Below the pieces are notes generated by a model that saw only the letters and a list, made by a program, of their open reading frames with translations, made no database searches and had not been told where the DNA came from. Positions 36,126 to 46,665 of a stretch of 64,000 bases of DNA are shown piece after piece. The stretch spans positions 51,587,449 through 51,651,448 of the forward strand of contig NC_052355.1 in the NCBI RefSeq assembly GCF_009727055.1, read 5' to 3'. The DNA comes from Benincasa hispida. Taxonomy: Eukaryota; Streptophyta; Magnoliopsida; Cucurbitales; Cucurbitaceae. The translations under genes and the position numbers were made by a program. Position 1 is the stretch's first letter. Each line of letters opens with the position of its first letter.

Positions 36126-36360
36126 TAATTTTGGTATTACATTTAGATTTTATGAAATTTTAATTATTAGTATATGTTGTACACAATTTTAAGTTAATAA
36201 AAAAGAAAAATAAATAAATAATCCGGCAACCCAACCTAACGCAATCTGAATTTTAAGCATTAAGTTGGGTTAGAGACCTTATTCGAATCATTCGGATAGC
36301 AACCTGACCAACCCGAATTTTTAGGTTGATCCAGAAAATCCCCCAATCCATATATACACG
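36126..36360 (+). repeat. Dispersed repeat with 'aacccaacc' motif, intact copy
   Basis: Its order of phrases (attattagtatatgttgta, gcaacccaacct, gttgggttagagac, caacccgaatttttaggttg) recurs at 38900-39091 plus 41332-41395. In that second copy the same point (caacccg / atttttaggtt) is interrupted by the solo LTR. This copy therefore shows the empty site. Confidence 0.7.
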
Positions 36361-36969
36361 TATTTTATCTCACTTGATTACTTTTGATTTTTCTTTATTT
36401 GTAACATTTAAATGTTCAATATATATTTTAGCATTAATTAGACGTAGTTCTAATTCACCTTAGGTCTATTATACTTTCCATTCATAATGGTTGTTAAAGA
36501 AAAAAAAAATGTCAACTCTTTCCATCTATATCTACATGATTTGTTGAATGAACATATTTTGAAGTTGGAACTTAGATCTCAGTTATAATTAAGGGCAATG
36601 ATTACATGCAACCTAATCTCATGCTCTCATCTTTTTTAGAACTTAAAAATAAAATAAAATAATTAAAATTTTCAAAAAAATACATATTTAATTGGATGTT
36701 ACCAAGGATGTACAAAATATGGGTGGTCATCCAAGTTTCTTTTATCTATAACTAATCATCTGGTGTCAACAAAAATTATAACTAAACATTCATTTTAAAA
36801 TTTTCTATAAAAAAAATCTAAAATTAAAAATATAAGTTGGCAAAAAGGAAAAGCAAGTTGAAGTGAATTTCCTACCTTTTTTTTCGATGAATTTTCTATT
36901 GAAAAATTGATACTTTTAACAAAAATTAATTTCGACTTACAAAACTAATATCTTTTTAAAATATTATTT
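36361..36969. other. Intergenic, AT-rich
   Basis: No gene seen. The last part, with scattered poly-T runs, leads into the long inverted-repeat element. Confidence 0.5.
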
Positions 36970-38690
36970 TTTTTAACATCTTTCCTATTTTATTTGGAGT
37001 TTAAATGGAAGGCTCTATGTGGTGAAAATATTATTTTATCCTTTTTCTATTTTACTTTTATTTATTATAACTTTTCAAATTCAACCTCAATTTTAGGCTT
37101 AGGCTTTACTAAGAAAAAAGATTATTGGGATTTGTCGTTGGGATTTGAAAAAATTTTGATAAAAAAAAGTTTTTACGTAAAATTTTTCTTAAGAGTTGAA
37201 AATGTTAGGAAAATTCGCTACATTTCAATTTTAACGAAAAATTTGTGAGATTTTTTTTCAACCCAAAATTAAGAATGGTAAATTAAAAAAATATATATAA
37301 GGTTTTTTAAAAATAAACTATCCTCTTACAAAAAATTTCACTACATTTGAGTTTAAAATAACTAACTTAAACTTATCCGAAAAAATTGAATTTGGAATTG
37401 GTAAAAAAGAAAAGATTAAATTCAAACTTAGGAAAATTGTAAAAAAAAAATTAATATTAATTATTATTTAGAGAAACAAAACAAAACGTTTCTTACTTAT
37501 CTGAAAGTCTTAATTATAAAAATAGAAAAAAATTTAAAAACAAATTTTTTTTTTTTAAAAAAAAACCTTTAAATGGTTTCGGTCCATTTTCCCTGTAAGA
37601 CATACCGAGAAAATGAATAGAAGTCTGAAAGTTTTTCTTTTTCTTTTTTTAATTTTAATTATTAGAATCAATAGTTAAATATTAAATATTAAAATTAATA
37701 ATCAATAATTAATTATTAAATTAAATTTATTATTATTTTAAAAAACACACACACATAAAATGGTTTCTGCCCATTTTTTTCTCGGTACCGGGAAAATGGA
37801 CAAAAATGTGAAGTTTCTTTTTTAAAATAAAAAAAAAAAATTATTTGTAATTATTAATATTAATTTTAAATTTTAAAAATTAAATTTTTTTAAAAAAAAA
37901 AAAAAAACTTAAAATGGTTTTTGCCCCGAGAAAATGGACAGAAATGTGAAGGTTTTTTTTATTTAAAAAAAAATGTTTTTAAAAGTCATTATTAATTATT
38001 AATTGGTTTCTGCCCATTTTCTCGGTGGACAGAAATGTGAAGTTATTATTTTCTTTAAATTTCATTTTAAATATTAAAATCAACATAATTAATTATTAAA
38101 ATATTTTTTAGATTTTTTTGAATGAGCAGAACGTTTTTTCGTTTAATATAAATTACAATTAATATTAAAGAAAACCTTTGTCATTTTCTTTCCAATAAAT
38201 AAGAAAGGTTGTATTTTTTAAAATAACAATTAATACTAAAAAAACTTTACATTCCTTGAGTTTTTTACCGGAAAATGAATGTGTGTTAATTTATTTCTTT
38301 TTACTAATTCCAATGTCATTTTTTTCCAATAAATTTAAGTTAGTTATTTAAACCTAAAATTCACGAAATTTTTTTTGTAAAAGGATAGCTTTTTTATCTT
38401 TAATGTTTTTTATTTACCATTCTTTGAGTTGGAAAAAAAAATCTCACAAAATTCTCATAAGAATTAGGATTTAACGAATTTCGCCTAATTTTTCAATTAT
38501 TAAGGAAGATTTCACATGAGAACTTTTTTCTTTACCAGAAAATTCAAATCCTTACAAAAAAAAAAATTCAACATTTTTTTTCACAAGTCTAAAATTGAAG
38601 TTGGATTTGAAAAGTTGTAATAGAAAAAGGTAAAATGAAAAACACTCGAATGAGCGACAAAATGGTACTTAGCTTGGCTAAATAAAGATT
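36970..38690. mobile_element. Long inverted-repeat (fold-back) element of unknown superfamily
   Basis: The left arm at 36990-37300 reads cctttttctattttac, then aacttttcaaattcaacctc and ttttaggctt, later aatttgtgagattttttttc and aagaatggtaaatt. The right arm at 38400-38650 has the complement in reverse order (atttaccattctttgagttg, aatctcacaaaattc, agtctaaaattgaagttgg, gaaaagttgtaatag, aaaaaggtaaaatg). The arms are about 300 bases each and imperfect. The middle 1.1 kb is AT-rich and holds four related hairpin motifs. No transposase is seen and no target duplication could be fixed. It could be a Mutator-like fold-back element. Confidence 0.65.
37560..38045. repeat. Series of four hairpin motifs around 'cccattttctcgg'
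   Basis: Related units begin near 37573, 37760, 37911 and 38004: aaatggttt(c/t)(g/t)(g/c)(t/c)cc followed by cattttctcgg, then its complement ccgagaaaatgg and a tail acagaaatgtgaag. Each unit can form a small hairpin by itself. They are separated by AT-rich DNA of variable length (roughly 190, 150 and 90 bases between starts). Confidence 0.65.
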
Positions 38691-38717
38691 TAGGTTGACC
38701 TAATTCAACACTGAACT

Positions 38718-38728
38718 TATATATATAT

Positions 38729-38771
<43 letters not shown>

Positions 38772-38792
38772 ATATATATATATATATATATA
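38718..38792. repeat. TA microsatellite
   Basis: About 75 bases made almost wholly of TA units with a few TAA interruptions, placed directly right of the fold-back element. Confidence 0.95.
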
Positions 38793-39091
38793 ATTTGATT
38801 ACTTTATATTGATTAATTTGCAAATTTTTAATACTTTTCTTTTAAAATTGTTCTGATATATATTTTTGTTTAAAGTTTACAATAAAGATTATAGATATTT
38901 AGTATTTAACATTTGAATTTTATGATATCTTAATTATTAGTATGTGTTGTAGATAAATTTACATATATTTAATTAAAAAGAAAAAAAGTTATAACTCGAT
39001 AATACAACCCAACCCAATTCGAATTTGGTTGGGTTGAATTGGGTTAGAGACTTTATTTGGGTCGTTTGGTTTGCCAACCCGACTACCCGAT

Positions 39092-41331
39092 TGTAATGAC
39101 CCGACCTTTTGAGTACTCTGATAAGGGTTGATACTCATAATTACACACTTACATTCAAATATTTTGACCATTGAGGAAAATAAATTTCATTAAAATAATA
39201 AAGATAGTTTTCCAAAATAAATAACAAATAAGTAAAACCTTTGTTCGGGGCCCATAAATAATGAAGAAAAAAAATAACTTAAACAAATAAAATTTTGACC
39301 AACATTGAGTTTCAAATCAAAATTTTTAAATAACTTGAAAATGTAAACTGAGCGGAAGCGATTTACATGTCCCATATGGCACGATCACAGTCTCTCTCAT
39401 CACCCGCCGGTCCGTTCCTATCATTACTTGAAAAACATAAATTAGAAAAGGGAAAACCAAAAGACGTACTATCTTGCCTTGAAACGCATGTCTAGTGGCC
39501 CGTAGGCACACCATCAAACATGATAATAACATAAACGTGAACCCGTCGACCCACGCATATCTAGCGGCCCATAGGCACACCATCAAACATAATAATAACA
39601 TGAATGTGAACCAATCGACTCATGCATGTCTAGCGGCTCGTAGGCACACCGTCAAACATGATAATAACATGAACGTTAACTTGTCGGTTCACGCATGTCT
39701 AGCGGCCCGTAGGCACACCGTCAAAACATGAAACATGAAAATAAAAGTAAGATGAACATAAACCTATCGGCTCACGCATGTCTAGTGGCCCATAGGTACA
39801 CCGTCAAACATGATAATAACATGAACGTTAACCTGTCGGTTCACGCATGTCTAGCGGCCTGTAGGCACACCGTCAAACATAATAATAACATGTGTCAAGG
39901 CGAGACAATAAACCGCTCTACTGATCTATTCATGCATCATATACATAATATCAGTACTGATTTGAAATTTTAACATGCTCATAATACTTGTAACTACCAT
40001 GCAACTAACAAAACATAATGTCAAACAAAATCATGCTCCAGAGTCCACCAAGTAATTTGATAGGTCTAATCTAGGTCGCCTGGCACGAAGGCACCAGTAA
40101 TAGTATCACTTATCTCAACTTGGTAAAAAACGCAAAACAAAATCTCATTAGAACTTCTTTAGCACACTTGAATCAACCTAGAGTTATGGTTTGGTCCAAG
40201 ACAAATTCCAATACTCGATTTAATTAGCCTGGTCAAGAATTAAATCCACAATCAATAACTTAATTTTTCCACTATTACTCTCAATCCAAAAGAATAACCA
40301 ACCAACAACTTACCGATCTTTACTAATTTTCTGCAAAACAAAATGGTCTCTAGTTTGATGGTCAATGCCTCAAAACTTCCAAATATTGAATCTTAAGTTT
40401 CACACCAAAGATAGGTTACTAATTTAACCCAAAATCAAATGGGTGAATTTCACCTCCCAGGAAAATAAGTCTTACCAAGGTTTTTCTCAAGATTCCGGCA
40501 AAGATCGGGCAAGTGGCGGCTGATGGCGCATCGGCTCGTGGATACTATAGATAGGCAGCGGATGTTGCCGTCGGATGGCATAAATTATTTAGGCTAGCGG
40601 CTGGTAGCGAGGGTTTTGCATGAGGAGGGTTTGCGAGAATGGTAGAGAAGGAGAATTTCTAGTTTTACAGATTTTATTTAACAGCCATTACGAATAAACC
40701 ATAGCTTCAAACAACGATCCAACCATTCAAAATAAAATTCTATATGTCTCGAACATACTGACCAAATTTGAGCACGATCCAACGGTTAAAACTTAAGAAA
40801 TCGACAATTTTATGGAAGCTGTCGCTGAAAAATCGAATTGTTTTCTCCCCAATTTTTGACCTCTTTTCACTCTCATTTGATTTAGAAAAAAAAATCTCAA
40901 TTCTTTTTTTTTTTTCAATTTTAAAAATATAAATAAAATATTTTATCACAATATCTCCAAGGATTTTATTAAATTTATAAATCAATTAACTTTTCAAATT
41001 ATCTTAATTTAGGCTTCAAAAATCAAAATTAAAGGACATAAAAATTTGATACAAATTAAATCATTCCAAATATTTAAATCAATTAAACTACATGAAATTA
41101 ATTATCTCTTAATTTTTTTTTAAGTTGGCCCTAAAATCAAAAATCAAAGGGAAGCAAAATTCAATATTTTCAAAATAATCCGTTCGAATATATAATGAAT
41201 TAAATTCAATTTAATCAATAAAAGTTTTTCAATTATTTCAATTTGACCCCAATTTTCCAAATGAAAGAGAAATTTGAACTCAATGATTTTAGATAATTAA
41301 CTTAAATTTTTCTGAAATTCGGGATGTTACA
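39092..41331. mobile_element. 2.24-kb solo LTR, probably Ty3/gypsy
   Basis: Starts TGTAATGACCCGACC and ends CGGGATGTTACA, an inverted-like TG..CA pair. It is flanked by CCGAT on both sides (39087-39091 and 41332-41336), a perfect 5-bp target duplication. The terminal sequence is of the kind often seen in plant gypsy LTRs, so that assignment is a family-level inference. No gag or pol lies inside. It contains a 69-bp minisatellite. Confidence 0.88.
39486..39898 (+). repeat. 69-bp minisatellite, six copies
   Basis: The phrase gcatgtctagcggcccgtag starts units at 39486, 39555, 39624, 39693, 39776 and 39845. The periods are 69, 69, 69, 83 and 69; the 83-base unit holds a small duplication (aaacatgaaacatgaaaa). 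Because 69 is a multiple of three, long open frames run through it, but they are artefacts of the repeat. Confidence 0.95.
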
Positions 41332-41395
41332 CCGATTTTTCAGGTTAGCCCAAAAAATATTCTCAATCCAACCTATGTACACTCCTAATTGAGTC

Positions 41396-42900
41396 CTCAA
41401 ACTTATACAATAGTAAAATCGAACAACTTTCATAATTATAGAAATTGTAATAATTGTATAAGCTTGAATTCAATTTTTATAATTTGAAGATTAAATATTA
41501 CAACTATTATAAATTTGATAGTCCAATTTTAACGCTCGTTTAAATTTGAGTACTCAATTCTTATCATTAAAAATTTGAGTTTATAATTTGCAACTACTAC
41601 CATATTGATGGTTTCTTTCTTTTTTTTTTTTTGCAATTTGTCCCCAAATAAATTATTTTATCTATGTCTATACACCTGTTTTCCATTTTCATCAATATTT
41701 TGAAATAATTTTTTTTTTCTTTTCAATTTAGTTAACTGAACGTACACTCATTAGCCATTATAGTTTTTTTAATCAATTAGTTCATTATTACATAACATAG
41801 AATCAATGTGTGGTAGTAATTTTTAAGAGTAATTGTAGTGGATACCATTTTTAGAAATAATAACTAAATATGTATAATAGCATTTAAAAAATCAAATATA
41901 ACTATTTATATTTTTTTTATTATATTACATAGGTTAATATTTTAGCCCGATTGCCATATTTGAGACTGTCTCAATTTTTAATATTTATGTCAAAAAGAAT
42001 AACCGTTCTTAATTATGCAATATAATAAAATTTATCTACATTAATAATAACTTAATTAGTATAACCTAATCGTGGAGGAAAAATGATACTTTCATTTCTA
42101 TTCATAATTTAAAAATCTTAAAGCCTTTTTTCTGTTGTTAAGTATAAAATGTAATGAAAGTTAAATAACAACATTATTGTATTTTTAGAAGTATTAAGAG
42201 TCTTCATCCATCTTTTTGCATTTCAATTGAAAAAAGATTTAGGTATTGTCGAGATATATTTATCTTTGTGTCACTCAAATAATTATTTAAAAAAAATATA
42301 GGAAATTTTTTTAAAAAATATAATATATATTCTTGTGTGGGGGAAAAAAGAAGCATGTGGTTAGGTTATTACTGTTTCAACCCAGATTTAAAATCAGGAA
42401 ATCTGTGATCAAACAAAAATAATTTAACATAAAAATAGAATCAAACAGAGTCAATGATATGGTATCACAGCCAACTGATTATATACATAAAAATAGTAAT
42501 AAAAAAATATGTAATTGGAAATTTTCATACACACAAAAACAAAAGAATTGACTCATAATTTTTTATCTGCAACTTGTTCAACACTTCCTTCCTCCAATTC
42601 TTTTATTTCATTATTATTATTATTATTGCAGAAAAAAAATCGCAGCATAATCTCCTCTCCACAAACCACAGATTCATTGGATTCGATAATTAAAACTCTA
42701 ATTCAATTCATAGCACCAAATATTACACTAAACAGCTTCACTTAATCCGACTTATATATGAACTCGCTTATCTGAATCGGCCGAAATGCAGCTTGCAATT
42801 AAAACCACAATCGACAAATCAAATGAAGTAAAAGAAAAAATCAGAATCAGAGAAAAGGATAATAAACAAAGAATTATAAAAATTAGTATAAAGAGAAGTA
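41396..42900. other. Intergenic, AT-rich, with an isolated primer-site-like phrase
   Basis: No gene is seen. The phrase tggtatcacagcc near 42461 resembles a copia primer binding site, but no LTR is recognised next to it. An (att)n run lies at about 42610-42629. The part right of about 42850 is the likely 3' flank of the minus-strand gene. Confidence 0.45.
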
Positions 42901-43046
42901 TCGATTTCTATACGAATCTGAATTGAGTGAAACGCCTCAATTTCAAGAACTCCCAATTACAGAGTTTTTTTTTTTTTTTTCCCCTTTTTTGTGCCCTATT
43001 AATTAATGATGGAGATAAGGAAATATTAGAGTAGTGAGAACGCGAA

Positions 43047-43349
43047 TCAGGAAGAAGATGAAGGATAATTGGATCGGCGGACGGAGATTTGAGCGGGGAT
43101 AGGGCGGCCAGTGCCGGAGCCGCCACAGCTGCTGCAGAACATACGGCCAGAGCCAGAGCAGGTACGGCAGCCGATGTCGCCGTCGGACCAGCGGGAGCAG
43201 AGGCAGGGGACGCGGCCGGTGCCGTTGCAGGAAGGGCAGCGGGGGAAGGAGCCGGCCATGGGCTTGTGGTCCATGACGGACTTGACGAGGACGGCGCCGG
43301 CGAGGACGCTGAGGCCGGTGGCGAGTTGGGTGAGGACGATGGGAACCAT
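43047..43349 (-). CDS. Small DnaJ-type cysteine-rich zinc-finger protein
   Basis: A single-exon frame of 100 codons. Residues 3-25 are a hydrophobic segment (PIVLTQLATGLSVLAGAVLVKSV), likely a membrane anchor or signal. Residues 38-81 hold a compact cysteine cluster: C38-x2-C41-x-G-x-G, C49-x-C51, C61-x2-C64-x-G-x-G and C72-x2-C75-x-G-x-G. The CxxCxGxG unit is the zinc-binding repeat of the DnaJ/Hsp40 cysteine-rich domain; proteins with this domain but without a J domain occur in plant organelles and act in protein folding or thiol chemistry. There is no J domain here. The region is the most GC-rich in the window, typical of real coding sequence. The start was chosen because it gives the hydrophobic N-terminus and has an upstream leader. 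The exact role is unknown. Confidence 0.88.
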   Translation of the reverse strand: MVPIVLTQLATGLSVLAGAVLVKSVMDHKPMAGSFPRCPSCNGTGRVPCLCSRWSDGDIGCRTCSGSGRMFCSSCGGSGTGRPIPAQISVRRSNYPSSSS

Positions 43350-43690
43350 GGTTGAGGGAGTGATTGAAGAGAGAGAGGGGGGGAATGAGAGATGGGAGGA
43401 AGGAAGAGGAAAGTGGGAAATGGAAGGGAGATCTTTTTCGATTTTTTCAATTTTATTTTTATTTATTTTTAGGGGTGGGGGAGATTTTTTATTATTATTA
43501 TTGATTTAATTATAAGAAGAAAAAAGAAAAAAGAAGAAAGTGGTGAGAAGGAGGAACACGTAGACGAAGGTGGCAGTTGGTGGCTTTGAGTGAAGAAGAA
43601 ATTGGAGTTTAGTGAAGGTGGTTTTTGCGTGGGTGCCTTCTCCTTTTGCTTCAATTCTTCCCCTTTCCTCTGTGGATGTGGATTTTGGTT
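43350..43690 (-). promoter_or_regulatory. 5' leader and promoter of the DnaJ-type gene
   Basis: On the minus strand the 340 bases before the start codon hold pyrimidine-rich tracts (ctccctctct-like, 43355-43420), typical of plant leaders, and a cctccttctcacca stretch near 43540. No clear TATA box or known operator is seen. Confidence 0.4.
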
Positions 43691-44080
43691 TTTAAATTAC
43701 TTTCTTTTTTTTTTTTCCTATTGACCAAACTAATATTTTAGATTTGTTAATGACAAAATTTTGACCGTGACAACAAAAGTATATTTATAAGTTTGGAAAG
43801 AGGACCTATAAAATAATGAAAAAAATACTTTGATGTTAAAGTCAACTCTTTAATGGAGAATGAACCAGAAGTTTTAGTTATCTTACATGGAGCTATAATA
43901 ATAGGGGATTTGATCTAAAGTTTATAATTGATTAATATGTGAATTTTTCTTGATCCCAAACAAACTAGAGTAAAACTTATCTTATCTTATATTTATTTTA
44001 TTTTATTTATTTTTTTGACTTATTTCGTATAATTTATATTTTAAGTATAAACAAAAGCAAGTTTTAAAAACTATTTTTTA
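43691..44080. other. Intergenic, AT-rich
   Basis: No gene seen. It starts with a poly-T run near 43703 on the plus strand. Confidence 0.5.
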
Positions 44081-44536
44081 TTAGATCCCGTTTGCTAACC
44101 ATTTGGGTTTTTTTGTTCTTGCTTCTTAAAGTTAAGCATATTTCATGCACATTTTTTACAATGATTTGCATCTTTCTTAATTACAATGATTGAATTCTTA
44201 GCAAGATTCAAAAAAACAAAAACAATTTTTTGAAATGTTTTTTTTTAGTTCTCAAAATTTAGTTTGGTTTTTTAAACAATTGGTGAAAAGTAGATAACAA
44301 CTAAAGAAATTTGGAGGTGAAAAAAGTATCCATAAGCTTGATTTTCGAAAACAAAACAAAAAAAAACAAAAAAACAAAATAGTTACCAAACAGGACCTTA
44401 GTTTTTTAAATTTTTGCTTCACTTTTGAAAATATTGATAAAAATAGATAACAAAGCAGGAGATTTAGAGATAGAAGAGTGTTTATAGGCCGAAATGTCAA
44501 AAATAAAAATCCAAATGGTTACCAAATAAGGTCTTA
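44081..44536. mobile_element. MITE-like element, terminal 'gtttggtaaccattt', with a second right end
   Basis: The left end ttagatcccgtttgctaacc (44081) is matched in inverted form by agttaccaaacaggacctta (ending 44400) and again by ggttaccaaataaggtctta (ending 44535). Two right ends suggest a partial duplication or nested copies; the phrase taacaa with agagat recurs between 44296 and 44470. This looks like a common short plant DNA element without coding capacity. Confidence 0.65.
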
Positions 44537-44944
44537 GTCTTCCAGTTTCCATATTAAATTGTACTTTGGAATTTGTAACTAGTAGGTGTTTTCCAAAGAG
44601 TTGGAGAGTAGAAATTGGGGGAGTGCAACTCCACTACACTTTCTGTTTGGTTCAAGGAGTTTGTGGATCTCATGACTAAAACATCGGTTTTATGTTTTAA
44701 TAACTCTTTTATATCGTGAAGTAAGGAGTTCACAATTTCACTCTTTGCCCCAAACATCTACTTAATCTATACCATGATTTTTATAATCAAAATTAACTAT
44801 CGATTTGTATCATGCAATGATGATTTTGTTGTTTATAAACTGTCTAGTCTTGATCAGTTTATCGATATTTATGAAGATAAGACATTTCATTAAATCTTAA
44901 TAATTTTTTTCATAATAGAGTTTTAATTTTTACAAATTTTAGAG

Positions 44945-45690
44945 TGGATTAAAAACCGCTTTCAGTCCCTTAACTCTCATGGAAGTATTAATTTAGTCAT
45001 TAAATTTTAGTTTGTAACGATTTAGTTCTTGTAATTTAAAATCTATAACAATTTAGTCTTTGAACTTTAATATAATCAATCTAGTCTTTCTAATGTATGA
45101 TTACTACTAATTTAGGGTGTGTCTGAATACATTTTGAAGTGTTTAATTCAAAAAATAAATCATTTTGAAAGAAAATTGGAGTATATGACAACTATTCAAA
45201 ATAACTTTTTAAGTGTATTTTAATCGATTTTTATCAAAAGTGTTTAAATAAAAATGAGTTTTTGAAAAACATTTTTTTCTCAAGTCAATCTAAACAGACT
45301 CTTAATTTATTTCGTGAAAATTACTATTAAGATTTAATGAATTCATTCACTTGTACATTGATAATTTGCTTTATTTAATGTCAAGTTTGTTGATAAATTA
45401 TAAAGATTAAGTCAATTTAGTACTCGAACTTTAACAAAATTGACAATTAAGTTTGATGAGATTTTTCACAATAGTTGATGAGATTTTTCACAATAGACTA
45501 AATTGTTATAATTTTGAAAATATATGAGTAAACTGATACAAATTTGAAAGTATATGAACTAAATTATTGTATGTCAAAATTAAAAAACTTACAAATTTGA
45601 AAGTATATGAACTAAATCGTTACAAATCAAAGTTCATTAACTAAATTACTATTTCTATGAAAGTTCAAGGACAAAAACTGTTTTTAACCT
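44945..45690. repeat. Fold-back element
   Basis: The left arm (aaccgctttcagtcccttaac, ggaagtattaatttagtc, gtaacgatttag) is matched in reverse complement by the right arm (gttacaaatcaaag, actaaattactatttc, tatgaaagttcaagg, aaaactgtttttaac). Inside are several gaaagtatatgaactaaat units. It is the same family type as 15428 and 32815 and, at about 745 bases, the largest uninterrupted copy. Confidence 0.7.
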
Positions 45691-46184
45691 TTAAAATATT
45701 CAAACTATATTGTTACAAACTAAAATTCAATAAATAAAGTATCGTTTAATGGTTATTTGATTTTGTTGTGAATTTGAGGAGTACAACGAAAATGCGGATA
45801 GTAATAAAATATAATATTAAAATAAATATAATATAACAATCAAATAAATAAATATTAAAATATATAAAACATGTTATATGAATAAATAAAATAAAACAAA
45901 ATATCAAAATAAAAAATGAGAAAATTCTCAAATTTCTCCATTTTCTTCAATTTGTATGAAAGTATGTGATTTGTAAGATATGGACTTACATTGATACCAG
46001 CATGAATAATTACAAGGTACATGGACAACATGAAGGGTGACACATGTCTTTTGGGACACTAAGCAATGAACATCTATTTATTATTATAATATTCATAATA
46101 ATTTTTAGTTCTTAAATATTTTGCTTCTTTTCTTACCATTTCTTTACAATAAGTTTTCAGTTTTTAGTCTTTGTTTATATTGGT
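45691..46184. other. Intergenic, AT-rich
   Basis: No gene seen. Runs of aaataaat dominate at 45800-45920. Confidence 0.5.
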
Positions 46185-46224
46185 TCTTCTCAACGGACCT
46201 TTAATATTAATATTGTTATTTTCA

Positions 46225-46281
46225 AAACTTATTAGAGAAATATTGTTGTTTTGAAACTTATTAGAGAAATATTGTTGTTTT
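46225..46281 (+). repeat. Left terminal inverted repeat with tandem units
   Basis: The unit acttattagagaaatattg recurs at about 46227 and 46256, separated by ttgttttgaa. The matching complement is at 52418-52475. Tandemly repeated units within terminal repeats are known in Mutator-like elements. Confidence 0.7.
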
Positions 46282-46665
46282 GGGAATTCGAGGCTAGAGG
46301 TCGAACGTTGAGAACTCGACTAATGTGGAGGTCGAACGTTGAGAACTCGACGAACAAAGAAAAACTTGGAAAACAATACATAAGCCGAAACTTCAACCCT
46401 CGACAAGGGAAATCTCACGAATCGCTTAGGTTATCAAAGGTTGAAGTTTCGACACACATCCACCCTCGAGATTGCAGGTTTATTACTTTTCTTTTCCCTC
46501 ATAGAGGAAATAAAGTAATGAGATGGTATACTATACGTATCTGTGTACTCGACCTGCTTCTAACAACTTATGCATTTTGTTATCATTTCGAATTAGACGG
46601 AGGCTTGTGGGATTGACGTGAGGGGTGGGGATGGCTATATTTTTGGGAGCGAACTCCAGGCGAAT

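Larger units (their letters stand above)
38900..41395 (+). repeat. Second copy of the 'aacccaacc' repeat, split by the solo LTR
   Basis: The left part 38900-39091 and the right part 41332-41395 together match 36126-36360 in order. The join, if the 2240-bp insertion and one copy of ccgat are removed, reproduces the uninterrupted copy at about 36315. This makes the insertion boundary reliable. Confidence 0.7.

Noticed and set aside
39486..39898. CRISPR-like regular array
   Set aside because: Direct repeats without unique spacers, in plant nuclear DNA, inside an LTR. It is a minisatellite. The same applies to the 51-bp array at 47002.
39495..39973. Repetitive open frames with HACLAARRHTVKHDNN units
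   Set aside because: They are translations of the 69-bp minisatellite; the period is a multiple of three, so frames stay open by chance.
42461..42473. tggtatcacagcc, like a copia primer site
   Set aside because: No LTR end within a few bases on its left and no gag or pol on its right.
43089..43509. Two open frames on the plus strand with Ala/Gly/Glu-rich or Arg/Gln-rich translations
   Set aside because: They lie antisense to the cysteine-rich zinc-finger gene; their length comes from the high GC content of that gene, and they have no domain of their own.
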